Assembly: GCA_004173355.1 (NCBI GenBank) | Contig: SEAD01000037.1 | Coordinates: forward strand, 1 to 36,298 | Reading direction: 5' to 3' | Source: Chitinophagaceae bacterium | GTDB taxonomy: Bacteria; Bacteroidota; Bacteroidia; Chitinophagales; Chitinophagaceae | Length of the DNA: 36,298 bases | In this document: piece by piece, positions 24,858 through 32,413 of the stretch | Position numbering within the stretch: the stretch's first letter is position 1 | How the letters are laid out: the number at the start of each line of letters is the position of its first letter | Position numbers and translations under genes: made by a program | The notes under the pieces: model-generated | The model's database searches: none | The model's input: the letters and a program-made list of their open reading frames with translations, nothing else | Told to the model about the DNA's origin: nothing

Positions 24858-26363
24858 ATGCGACAATTTATTTACAGCTTACTATTCCTGTTTTTTTTCA
24901 GTGCTGCAGATGCACAGGGAATCCGCATTTCCGGTCACCTGCCTTCAGCATCCGCCGGCAGCCTGACACTGAACCTGCTCGCCGGGGATGGTTACTACGA
25001 CACGTACCAGTTAAAAACAACCAGCAATAAGGCCGGCGATTTTGAATTCCAGGCCAGTCCCGGACGCATCATGCTGGCCGAACTTAAATTACCGGGCAGG
25101 CGGGTTAAACTGCTGCTCGTGCCTGGCAGGGACCTCGACATCACCATCCCGGAGGACGGGGTGCATCCCATCCAGTTCAAAGGGGATGGTGCAAAGGAGA
25201 ACGAACTGCTGGGCTGGTCGGTGATGGGGAAATCCCCGTTTTTCGCATCGGCGGATTACAATGCGAATCCATACGTGAAAGTCACGCGTGGCCAATGGTT
25301 CGACCGGATCCAGTTGCCCGTGGAAACGGAACTGAAGGAACTGGACTACCGTCTCGCTACAGCCGGCCTGCCGGATTCGATCAGCAGGTACCTCCGCAGC
25401 GAAACACGGTATGCTTTCCAGTGTTTCCTGAATGACTTTGCCAATAACGACCTGCGCTGGGGAAATAATCCTGACCGCAATGGCCTGCTTGATATGGTAA
25501 TGAACTGGCAGCCCATACCGGACAGCAGCCAGCTGATCGATGGATTTTATGCCAGTATGTTTGTTCACCGCGTAGCATCCTGGCAGGTAAACCGTCTCGC
25601 AGAAAAAATGAAGGGAAACCGCCGCGGGATCCAGGACGCAATCGCAGATTACCTCGGGCGTTCGTTTGCTGAAATTGATTCACTGGTACGTCTGTACGGT
25701 GAACGATACATGTTGTCCTGGATGTATTCAGAAAAGTATCTGCCCCGGTCGATCCGCGACCGTGTGGTATATAACAAACTGATGGATGCCATGGATGCGG
25801 GAGACCTCGCTACCGGTTTCTGGCTGATGGACCGGATGAGGGAACAATATCCTTCGGGGCAGTATTTCCGCGCAGCGGAAAAAATAGCCGGCAACGTACG
25901 TGAAAGGCTGGATGTGCAGAGCGCCGCGGGTATTGTGTTCAGGACGCCGGGCTCTGTCAGCACACTCGATGAGTTGCTGAAACCTTACCGCGGGAAGATC
26001 GTACTGCTGGATATCTGGGGCACCTGGTGCGGACCCTGCAGGATCCAGATGGAATACATGCCGGCATTGAAACAACAGTTTAATTGCAAAGACATGGTAT
26101 TCCTTTACCTCGATATGGATGAACAGGCCAAAGACAGCAAATGGAAAGACTATGTAAAATATTTTGGGATCCAGGGGGAACATTACCGGATGGATGACAA
26201 GGGTATAGAAGCGATCTGGAAAGAAGTGAAAGCAGCAGGTGGCGAAACGAACCGGTATCCTACATTTGTACTGGTTGACCGCAATGGGAAAATCCGGATC
26301 GCCAATGCAGAAGCCCCAAGCAGTGGTGAAAAGTTATCCGCCCAGATCCAATCGATGTTTTAG
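24858..26363 (+). CDS. Secreted TlpA-like thioredoxin-fold protein
   Basis: From the ATG at 24858 the protein is 501 residues; the longer open frame overlaps the kinase gene. A signal peptide covers about 1-20 (FIYSLLFLFFFSAADAQ). Residues 22-120 form a beta-rich domain of the DUF4369 kind common before Bacteroidota thioredoxins (GIRISGHLPSASAGSLTLNL). A long helical middle region (about 130-355) follows. The C-terminal thioredoxin domain has IVLLDIWGTWCGPCRIQ, with the redox-active Cys pair in WCGPC (390-394), and NRYPTFVLVDRNGKI with the cis-Pro. It acts in the periplasm on disulfides. It lies between a sensor kinase and its response regulator with 7- and 9-bp gaps. Confidence 0.92.
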   Translation: MRQFIYSLLFLFFFSAADAQGIRISGHLPSASAGSLTLNLLAGDGYYDTYQLKTTSNKAGDFEFQASPGRIMLAELKLPGRRVKLLLVPGRDLDITIPEDGVHPIQFKGDGAKENELLGWSVMGKSPFFASADYNANPYVKVTRGQWFDRIQLPVETELKELDYRLATAGLPDSISRYLRSETRYAFQCFLNDFANNDLRWGNNPDRNGLLDMVMNWQPIPDSSQLIDGFYASMFVHRVASWQVNRLAEKMKGNRRGIQDAIADYLGRSFAEIDSLVRLYGERYMLSWMYSEKYLPRSIRDRVVYNKLMDAMDAGDLATGFWLMDRMREQYPSGQYFRAAEKIAGNVRERLDVQSAAGIVFRTPGSVSTLDELLKPYRGKIVLLDIWGTWCGPCRIQMEYMPALKQQFNCKDMVFLYLDMDEQAKDSKWKDYVKYFGIQGEHYRMDDKGIEAIWKEVKAAGGETNRYPTFVLVDRNGKIRIANAEAPSSGEKLSAQIQSMF

Positions 26364-26372
26364 ATTTATCAC

Positions 26373-27041
26373 ATGATCCTTCGAACTGTTGCAGTGGATG
26401 ATGAGCCCGTGGCGCTGGAAATAATCCGGCACCTCTGTGCAGGTATTCCCTATATCCAACTGGAGGCAACGTTTACCAACCCTTTTGATGCGGGACGACA
26501 TATGCAGGAGGGGAGTACCGACCTGGTCTTTCTCGATATACGCATGCCTGATATCTCGGGTATTGAGTTGCTGGAGGGCCTGGCGAAAAAACCCCTCGCT
26601 ATTTTTACCACAGCCTATAGTGAACACGCGGTCCGGAGTTTCGATCTCAATGCAGTCGATTACCTGTTAAAGCCTTTTTCCGCCGAACGTTTTTCCCAGG
26701 CCTGCGCAAAAGCACTCGAAGTGTACCAGTTCAGGTTGCAGCGATCCGTCCCGGACTATGTATTCGTGCGCTCCGGTTTTGAACAGGTCCGGATCGCGTT
26801 TGACGGAATCATGTATGTGCAGGGCGCGGGCAACTACGTGCAGTTTGTGTCAGCAGGAAAGAAAATAATGGCAAGGATGACAATGGCAGAGGCAGAGGCC
26901 ATCCTGCCGGCATACCGGTTTGTCCGGGTACACCGGTCCTATATCATTTCAAGGGACAAAGTTACCAGCGCCGACCGTAATTCTGTTTTAATCGGCGAAG
27001 AACGGATACCCATCGGTAACGGTTATGGGTTTGAATTGTAA
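26373..27041 (+). CDS. LytTR family response regulator
   Basis: The 222-residue protein has a CheY-like receiver with acidic pair Asp9-Asp10 (VAVDDEP), phospho-acceptor Asp55 (LVFLDIRMPD), the switch Thr in IFTTAYSEHA and Lys in NAVDYLLKPFSAERF. The C-terminal LytTR DNA-binding domain (about 128-222) includes DYVFVRSGFEQVRIAFDGIM and YRFVRVHRSYIISRDKV. It is the likely partner of the LytS-type kinase in the same operon. LytTR regulators usually bind pairs of direct repeats; no target was identified here. The end converges with the DUF2071 gene, 14 bp apart. Confidence 0.96.
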   Translation: MILRTVAVDDEPVALEIIRHLCAGIPYIQLEATFTNPFDAGRHMQEGSTDLVFLDIRMPDISGIELLEGLAKKPLAIFTTAYSEHAVRSFDLNAVDYLLKPFSAERFSQACAKALEVYQFRLQRSVPDYVFVRSGFEQVRIAFDGIMYVQGAGNYVQFVSAGKKIMARMTMAEAEAILPAYRFVRVHRSYIISRDKVTSADRNSVLIGEERIPIGNGYGFEL

Positions 27042-27055
27042 ACGGCAAGGCAGTT

Positions 27056-27772
27056 TCAGAATCGGTGCAATACCCGGTCGTGCACGCTGATTGCAGAGCC
27101 CGCAGCGAGGAACACGGAAGCGGGAGTGGTATTGAGGTATTCATGGAAGCCTGGCCCGTATAAATGGAACGTATCGATATCGATGGCAAAATCAGTGACC
27201 TCATGCACCAGCCATGATGGATGCTGTACCTGGTACTCCGATGTTACCAATGCCGAGCGACGGGTGTATCCCCAGTAGTGTTCGGTGATGAATTGTTTCA
27301 CACTCCCTTCTTCAAGTGCCTGTCCCTGTGCTGAGGCAGTCACGGCAAAACTGTTCCATTTGTCCTGGAACCGGAATTCGTATTTCACCTGCATCTGGTC
27401 ACCCTCTGCCGACAGTGAGTTACGCATGGGTTTGTAAAAATATTTTTCACCATATAACAAACGGGCTACCTGGCTGATCATCCTTCGCGGCACGATCTCT
27501 TTTACAAATACCACCCCGCGTTTCCAGCCATCGCCATCGGGGAAGCGCACATAAAACCGGAGATTGAATTCTTCAAAATTGGTATGGAAGGGTACGCGGA
27601 TGCCTTTAACTGCCGTATTGAGAAACATAAACCCGACAAGACTGACATAATACTTCCCGCCGAATGAATCGATCTCGGCTCCCTTTGGCAGGTACGGTGC
27701 AAGGATAGCAGGGTCGATCGTGTAATTGGCAAATACCAGGTTTTTCCACTCGGCCGTAAGGAAGGTTCTCAT
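27056..27772 (-). CDS. DUF2071 family protein
   Basis: The 238-residue protein matches DUF2071 (YqjF-like): LTAEWKNLVFANYTIDPAIL at the N-terminus, YLPKGAEIDSFGGKYYVSLVG, FEEFNLRFYVRF and FITEHYWGYTRR in the middle, and HEVTDFAIDIDTFHLYGPGF near the end. These proteins share an acetoacetate-decarboxylase-like beta barrel, but this family has no proven activity. No signal peptide. It lies 24 bp after the antiporter gene on the same strand and is probably co-transcribed with it. Confidence 0.88.
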   Translation of the reverse strand: MRTFLTAEWKNLVFANYTIDPAILAPYLPKGAEIDSFGGKYYVSLVGFMFLNTAVKGIRVPFHTNFEEFNLRFYVRFPDGDGWKRGVVFVKEIVPRRMISQVARLLYGEKYFYKPMRNSLSAEGDQMQVKYEFRFQDKWNSFAVTASAQGQALEEGSVKQFITEHYWGYTRRSALVTSEYQVQHPSWLVHEVTDFAIDIDTFHLYGPGFHEYLNTTPASVFLAAGSAISVHDRVLHRF

Positions 27773-27796
27773 TCCTATAATTTACACCCGTATTTT

Positions 27797-29044
27797 TTAA
27801 TGCGGTATTTCTTCTTCGGGGATCGTTTTTTTCAGGAAGTTGATGATAGGTGTGGCGGTAATCCCGTGCACCACTACCGACACAAGTATGGTAAATGCAA
27901 CTGCTGACCAGAGTTCATCTGTTTCCATGAAGTTTGTTTCACTCACCGCGAAGGCGAGATAAAAAATCGAACCCATGCCACGGATCCCGAGGAATGCAAT
28001 GGCAAACTTTTCATACCGGTGGAATTTCGCAGTCGACAGGCTGATCAGTACTGCTACCGGGCGGATCACAAAAAGGAACAGCAATGTGAAAATGACCATT
28101 TTCCCATTCAGGGAATCGAGGATCCCGCTGACAAGTGCACCACCGAACAATAACAACAGCACCGCCACCAGCAGCCGCTCAAACTGATCGGTCACGGAGT
28201 GGAGCTCATGATGGAAATCATCCAGTTTTTCGGAATGCCTGAATGTGATTGCACTGACAAACACGGCGATAAACCCGTATCCATGGATCATCTCCGTAAG
28301 TGCATAAACCATCAGGGTCATTGCAATGGCGAGAAAACCATCATTGGTCTTGAGGAAAGTGTATTTATTGGAAAGCGTAAATACAAGGTATCCGATCGCG
28401 CGGCCAAGTACCAGTCCCATTACCGTACCCGCAGCTATTTTGTAGACCAGTTCATATCCCACCCAGTGAAGCCAGTCGGGCTGCTGTCCCGCTGCGGTAC
28501 CTGCCAGCATAATCGCCAGCCAGATAAAGGGAAAGGCCATACCGTCATTCAGTCCCGCTTCCGCCGTCAGGGAAAATCGCGTCTCCGACTTCATCCCATG
28601 GTTGGGTGGTCCTACCTGCACGTCCGACGCAAGGACGGGATCGGTAGGAGCGAGCACAGAACCGAGCAGGACTGCTGCGGCGAGTCCGAAACCGAGGAAA
28701 TAATACCCGGCCAGTGCCGCAGCGGCAATACAGAGTACCATGGCCACTGATATCAGTTTAAGTGGTGAAGCCCAGTTTTTGATCCGGAAACTGCGATCGA
28801 TTTTTATTCCTGTACCCATCAGCGAGATGATCACCACGATCTCGGCAAGGTGCAGGGTTATGTCGGGATACGCCTGTGGCAGCGGCGCAGGAAGGTTTCC
28901 GGGAAATAACAGATAGAGCAGGGCACCGGCAGCCACATAAATGATAGCGTAGGAAATCCCCGTTTTTTTTGTAATGGCAGGCATCCAGGTCATGGCAAAA
29001 GCCGCGATCCCGATGATGCTCAGCAGGAATATGTATTGATTCAT
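27797..29044 (-). CDS. CPA1 family Na+/H+ antiporter (NhaP-like)
   Basis: From the ATG at 29044 the protein is 415 residues; the longer frame upstream runs across the promoter region and overlaps the AraC start, so it is rejected. About 12 helices are visible. GSVLAPTDPVLASDVQVG contains the TDPV motif of the ion-binding core, and AEAGLNDGMAFPFIWLAIML holds the Asn-Asp pair diagnostic of electroneutral CPA1 exchangers. FRHSEKLDDFHHELHSVTDQFERLLVAVLLLLFG and YLAFAVSE are also typical. It exchanges cytoplasmic Na+ or K+ for protons and helps pH and salt balance. There is no C-terminal regulatory domain. It is divergent from an AraC gene. Confidence 0.94.
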   Translation of the reverse strand: MNQYIFLLSIIGIAAFAMTWMPAITKKTGISYAIIYVAAGALLYLLFPGNLPAPLPQAYPDITLHLAEIVVIISLMGTGIKIDRSFRIKNWASPLKLISVAMVLCIAAAALAGYYFLGFGLAAAVLLGSVLAPTDPVLASDVQVGPPNHGMKSETRFSLTAEAGLNDGMAFPFIWLAIMLAGTAAGQQPDWLHWVGYELVYKIAAGTVMGLVLGRAIGYLVFTLSNKYTFLKTNDGFLAIAMTLMVYALTEMIHGYGFIAVFVSAITFRHSEKLDDFHHELHSVTDQFERLLVAVLLLLFGGALVSGILDSLNGKMVIFTLLFLFVIRPVAVLISLSTAKFHRYEKFAIAFLGIRGMGSIFYLAFAVSETNFMETDELWSAVAFTILVSVVVHGITATPIINFLKKTIPEEEIPH

Positions 29045-29080
29045 CGGGGTAACAGACACAAAGTTTGTACCACCCGGGGC

Positions 29081-29174
29081 TGATTGGTCTGGCAATAAGG
29101 TTAGAATACCGGGGTGATTCAGTAAATAGTACCATATAATGTACAAATGGTGCCACTGAAACTGGCTGGTCTGG
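29081..29174. repeat. Direct repeats TGnnTGGTCTGG between antiporter and AraC genes
   Basis: TGATTGGTCTGG (29081-29092) and TGGCTGGTCTGG (29163-29174) match at 10 of 12 positions, 82 bp apart, in the same orientation. The second copy ends two bases before the AraC -7 element. They could be binding sites for the AraC protein. Confidence 0.35.
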
Positions 29175-29176
29175 AT

Positions 29177-29184
29177 TAGTTTTG
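29177..29184 (+). promoter_or_regulatory. -7 element of the second AraC gene
   Basis: TAGTTTTG is a perfect TAnnTTTG match 17 bases before the ATG at 29202. No TTTG lies at -33, where a direct-repeat copy sits instead. Confidence 0.5.
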
Positions 29185-29201
29185 TGCCATAATCAGTCAC
29201 C

Positions 29202-30083
29202 ATGGCCAGAAGGCAGATCCCGGTTTACGATATATGTTCCCTGCATGACAGCCAGCGCGGTGCATCGGACCTGCTGATCGAGCCGTTCGGCGCATACCTG
29301 CAAAGGCATTATGAGCATCTGCATACTGCCCACCGTCATTCTTTTTATCATTTTGTTCTGTTTACCAAAGGTGCCGGCACACACAGTATTGATTTTACCG
29401 AGTTCGAAGTAAAACCATGGCAGGTCTATTTTATGGCACCGGGGCAGGTACATGGATGGAATTTTTCCGGAAAGACGGATGGATTCATTGTGAATTTTGC
29501 AGCCGACTACTTCCGTGATTTTCTGCTGGCACCCGATTATCTTTCGCGGTTTCATTTTTTCGGTGGTGACGCCGACAATGGCATCTGCCAGTTGCCGGTT
29601 GGGGTCAGGGAGCTGGTAAAAGGGATGTTTGAGGAACTGCTTGTACTGAATGAAGGAGCAGGCACACTGCGGTACGATCGCATCCGGGTCCAGTTGCTGC
29701 AGTTTTTCCTGCTCGTGGAAGCGAGTTGCGGGACCGCCGGCAACGGTGTGGTGCCTCATCCGGGACAACTGATCGTGCAGGGTTACCGCAAACTGATCGA
29801 CCAGCATTTTATCCGGTTAAAACTGCCAAAGGATTATGCAAAGCTGTTGTCAGTAACCCCAAACCATTTAAACGCGGTATGCCGGGAATTGCTGGGAAAA
29901 ACAGCTGGCGAAATGATCCGCGACCGTCTCCTGCTGGAGTCGAAGCGCCTGCTGGTGAACGCCGGTATGACTGTGCGGGAGATTGCCTATGAACTGGACT
30001 TCCGGGACAATTCTTACTTCGGACGATTTTTTAAAAAATATACGGGGCAAACACCTGAAGAATTCAGGAAGCGGTCCTGGTAA
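29202..30083 (+). CDS. AraC family transcriptional regulator
   Basis: The 293-residue protein has an N-terminal cupin sensor (HTAHRHSFYHFVLFTKGAGT at 41-60, then FEVKPWQVYFMAPGQVHGWN) and a C-terminal two-HTH domain (about 190-290: LPKDYAKLLSVTPNHLNAVC and VREIAYELDFRDNSYFGRFF, ending KKYTGQTPEEFRKRSW). It is divergent from the antiporter/DUF2071 genes with 157 bp between starts and may regulate them. The ligand is not apparent. The DUF983 gene begins 4 bp after its stop. Confidence 0.94.
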   Translation: MARRQIPVYDICSLHDSQRGASDLLIEPFGAYLQRHYEHLHTAHRHSFYHFVLFTKGAGTHSIDFTEFEVKPWQVYFMAPGQVHGWNFSGKTDGFIVNFAADYFRDFLLAPDYLSRFHFFGGDADNGICQLPVGVRELVKGMFEELLVLNEGAGTLRYDRIRVQLLQFFLLVEASCGTAGNGVVPHPGQLIVQGYRKLIDQHFIRLKLPKDYAKLLSVTPNHLNAVCRELLGKTAGEMIRDRLLLESKRLLVNAGMTVREIAYELDFRDNSYFGRFFKKYTGQTPEEFRKRSW

Positions 30084-30087
30084 AATA

Positions 30088-30576
30088 ATGAGGTCAACAC
30101 AAAACACAGTAATCATGCAGGATACCATAGCGGCCGGACCAAGGCCATCCATACTGAATATGTTCCGTTGTAAATGCCCGCGTTGCCGGAAGGGGGATAT
30201 GTTTATCGTAAAAAATCCGTACCGTCTGAAAACCACCATGAAGATGCGGGACGAATGTGCACTTTGCGGCCAGGCATTCGATATTGAGCCGGGATTCTAT
30301 TATGGTTCCAGTTATGTGAGCTATGGCCTGGGAATCGCAATCAGCGTGGCTTTCCTCCTGGTATTCGCTTTTACGGTGGGGATCAGTCTCAACGACAACC
30401 GGTTCTTCTACTGGATGGCGGCCAATGCCGTGCTGCTGATCCTGCTCCAGCCACCGATGATGCGCGTGGCACGTTCGGTATGGCTGGCATTCTTCGTACG
30501 GTATAATCCCCGCTGGCGCTCCGAGCCGGCAAAAAAACCGGAGCGGGTGAATGAAGACCAGAAAAATAACTGGTAA
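30088..30576 (+). CDS. DUF983 family membrane protein
   Basis: The ATG at 30088 gives 162 residues; a second ATG at 30115 would give 153 and is also plausible. The N-terminal half carries a zinc-ribbon-like pair of Cys motifs, RCKCPRCRKGDMF and DECALCGQAFD, followed by two membrane helices (about 75-98 and 105-125). IEPGFYYGSSYVSYGLGIA is the family signature between them. DUF983 proteins are common in Bacteroidota and Alphaproteobacteria, sometimes near cytochrome oxidase genes; their role is unknown. Here the next gene encodes a cytochrome c peroxidase 95 bp away, a suggestive but weak link. Confidence 0.88.
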   Translation: MRSTQNTVIMQDTIAAGPRPSILNMFRCKCPRCRKGDMFIVKNPYRLKTTMKMRDECALCGQAFDIEPGFYYGSSYVSYGLGIAISVAFLLVFAFTVGISLNDNRFFYWMAANAVLLILLQPPMMRVARSVWLAFFVRYNPRWRSEPAKKPERVNEDQKNNW

Positions 30577-30671
30577 AAGATTCTTGCTTCAGGCCACGAT
30601 ATTGATCCCGTGATGGTAAAATCAAATCGCTGCGGGATAAATCGTTAAATTGATGCCCGATCCTCCTGTAC

Positions 30672-31742
30672 ATGCGGGCCACTTTTTTCTCCATATCATT
30701 GATTGCACTCGTGCTGCTGTATAGCGGCCTGCCGCCGGCATCGCCAACTCCACTCCGGATCAGTTACCCTGCCGGTTTTGGTAACCGCATCTCAATACCC
30801 GCTGACAACCCTACCACGGTTGAAGGGGTGGCACTGGGAAGGATGTTATTTTATGAAACGGCCTTATCGGTAAATGATAAGTTTTCCTGCGGCAGCTGTC
30901 ATCAGCAGTCCCGCGCGTTTACGGACGGTAAACAATTCAGCGAAGGCGTGGATGGAGTCACACAGCCACGGAATACGATGGCATTGGTGAACCTGCTATG
31001 GGTCCGGCAGTTTTTCTGGGATGGCAGGACCAGGGGTCTTGAAGACCAGGTGACCATCCCCATGACGGGGGTGCATGAAATGGGGCAGTCGCTCGAACGT
31101 TCCTCCGGCAAACTGCGCAAACTGAAAACCTACGCAGTGTTGTTTGAAAAAGCGTTTGGTTCACCTCTTATCAATGAAAAAAGGATCCGGCAGGCGCTTG
31201 CCCAGTTCCAGCGCACGCTGGTGTCGGCCGATTCCCGGTACGACCGCTATCTCGCGGGAACGTACCGGCCAACTGCATCCGAACTAAACGGGACCAGGTT
31301 GTTCTATACAAATCCGGACCCCTCGAAAGGCATACGGGGCGCGGGTTGCAGGGGGTGCCATGGCGGGGACAAGACCTACACCGAGATGTACCACAACAAT
31401 GGCCTTGATACGGCTTTTGCCGACCAGGGTCGGCAGGGTATCACCGGACAACCGCAAGATGCAGGGAGGTTCCGCGTTGTTTCCTTACGCAATATCGCGC
31501 TTACCGCGCCATACATGCACGACGGACGGTTTGATAGCCTGTCGCAGGTCATTGATCACTATAACAGGGAAATGATACAGACGCCAACATTAAGCCCGGC
31601 ATTACGCAGCAGTAATCTTCCCGGCGGGTCATCACTTGGTCTTACTGATCGGGAGAAAAAAGACCTGCTGGCATTTCTCCATATGCTTACCGATTCCACA
31701 TTTATCACCAACCAGCAATTTGCCGATCCTTTCAACAAATAA
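30672..31742 (+). CDS. Di-haem cytochrome c peroxidase (CCP/MauG family)
   Basis: The 356-residue protein has a signal peptide (about 1-25) and two CxxCH haem-c sites: CGSCH (73-77) and CRGCH (226-230). QPRNTMALVNLLWVRQFFWDGRTRGLEDQ and PMTGVHEMG in the first domain, and RFRVVSLRNIALTAPYMHDG in the second with the Met-type ligand region, are typical of bacterial CCP. It reduces hydrogen peroxide in the periplasm with electrons from cytochromes, although MauG-like oxidation of a protein cannot be excluded. The next gene starts 4 bp after its stop, so the pair is translationally linked. Confidence 0.95.
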   Translation: MRATFFSISLIALVLLYSGLPPASPTPLRISYPAGFGNRISIPADNPTTVEGVALGRMLFYETALSVNDKFSCGSCHQQSRAFTDGKQFSEGVDGVTQPRNTMALVNLLWVRQFFWDGRTRGLEDQVTIPMTGVHEMGQSLERSSGKLRKLKTYAVLFEKAFGSPLINEKRIRQALAQFQRTLVSADSRYDRYLAGTYRPTASELNGTRLFYTNPDPSKGIRGAGCRGCHGGDKTYTEMYHNNGLDTAFADQGRQGITGQPQDAGRFRVVSLRNIALTAPYMHDGRFDSLSQVIDHYNREMIQTPTLSPALRSSNLPGGSSLGLTDREKKDLLAFLHMLTDSTFITNQQFADPFNK

Positions 31743-31746
31743 TACA

Positions 31747-32247
31747 ATGCTGAATAAAATTGCTTTTCTCCTGCTGGTCCTTGCTTTGCCCTTTGCAGGT
31801 TTGTCTCAAACCGCTACACCGGAAGCCATACTGAAAGTGTCCGGCGAAGTAAAGACCCCGCTTAGTCTTACAAAAGACGATCTCGCAAAAATGAAAAGGA
31901 CCGGGGCGATCCTGAAAGACCGCGATGGCAAAGAGGTGCCCTACACCGGTGTGGCGCTACAGGATGTGCTGGAAATGGCCGGCGTCACGCTTGGACGTGA
32001 ACTCCGTGGCGAGAATCTCGTGAAATATGTGCTGGTGAAATGCGCCGACGGGTATGAGGTGCTGTTTTCTCTCGCAGAAATTGACAAGGGATTTACAGAT
32101 CGTGTAATAATATTGGCGGATGAGTCGATGGGCAAACCGTTGCCGGTAGCAAAAGGTCCGTTCCGCATTATCGTGCCGGGTGAGAAAGTGCCGGCCCGCA
32201 GCAGTTTCCAGGTTGTGGAGATAGTAATCGCTTTTGCAAAAGACTGA
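31747..32247 (+). CDS. Small secreted molybdopterin-oxidoreductase-fold protein
   Basis: The ATG at 31747 gives 166 residues with a signal peptide (about 1-20, IAFLLLVLALPFAGLSQ). The mature part resembles the sulfite-oxidase-type molybdopterin-binding domain: ILKVSGEVKTPLSLTKDDLA, YTGVALQDVLEMAGVTLG, CADGYEVLFSLAEID and GPFRIIVPGEKVPARS. At about 146 mature residues it lacks the dimerisation domain and much of the cofactor pocket of full enzymes, so cofactor binding is doubtful. The only Cys in the mature region is in KCADGY. It follows the peroxidase gene by 4 bp, which suggests a shared periplasmic redox role. Confidence 0.8.
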   Translation: MLNKIAFLLLVLALPFAGLSQTATPEAILKVSGEVKTPLSLTKDDLAKMKRTGAILKDRDGKEVPYTGVALQDVLEMAGVTLGRELRGENLVKYVLVKCADGYEVLFSLAEIDKGFTDRVIILADESMGKPLPVAKGPFRIIVPGEKVPARSSFQVVEIVIAFAKD

Positions 32248-32372
32248 ATAGCCGTTCGTGCCAGAATCCGCGCTGCCGGATTACTTAACCTTATCGTAAT
32301 ACCGGAGGGGTTTGTTAATCATTCGTTCACATTAGCGTAAGTTAACCATAACATTGAACGCTGAGTTTTGCC

Positions 32373-32392
32373 GTGTTAATAATTATTAACAC
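32373..32392. promoter_or_regulatory. Perfect 20-bp palindrome upstream of the SusC-like gene
   Basis: GTGTTAATAATTATTAACAC is identical to its reverse complement over all 20 bases and ends 21 bases before the SusC ATG. GAGTTTTG (32363-32370), one mismatch from TAnnTTTG, lies just upstream, so the palindrome would cover the transcription start. It is a strong candidate binding site for a dimeric regulator. Further GTTAA-type elements occur at 32314-32318 and 32341-32345. Confidence 0.55.
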
Positions 32393-32413
32393 TTATCAAA
32401 CCATTCAGCTGTT

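Noticed and set aside
29045-29203. N-terminal extension of the antiporter frame up to 29203
   Set aside because: The added 53 residues are not hydrophobic or conserved-looking, cross the promoter region and overlap the divergent AraC start; the ATG at 29044 starts directly at the first helix.
29193-29807. Minus-strand open frame of 204 codons opposite the second AraC gene
   Set aside because: Antisense to a well-supported regulator; composition reflects the complement of AraC codons and no start signal is present.
30605-30638. ATCCCG/CGGGAT inverted repeat between the DUF983 and peroxidase genes
   Set aside because: Only 6 bp of stem with a 22-base loop and no T tract; too weak for a terminator or operator call.
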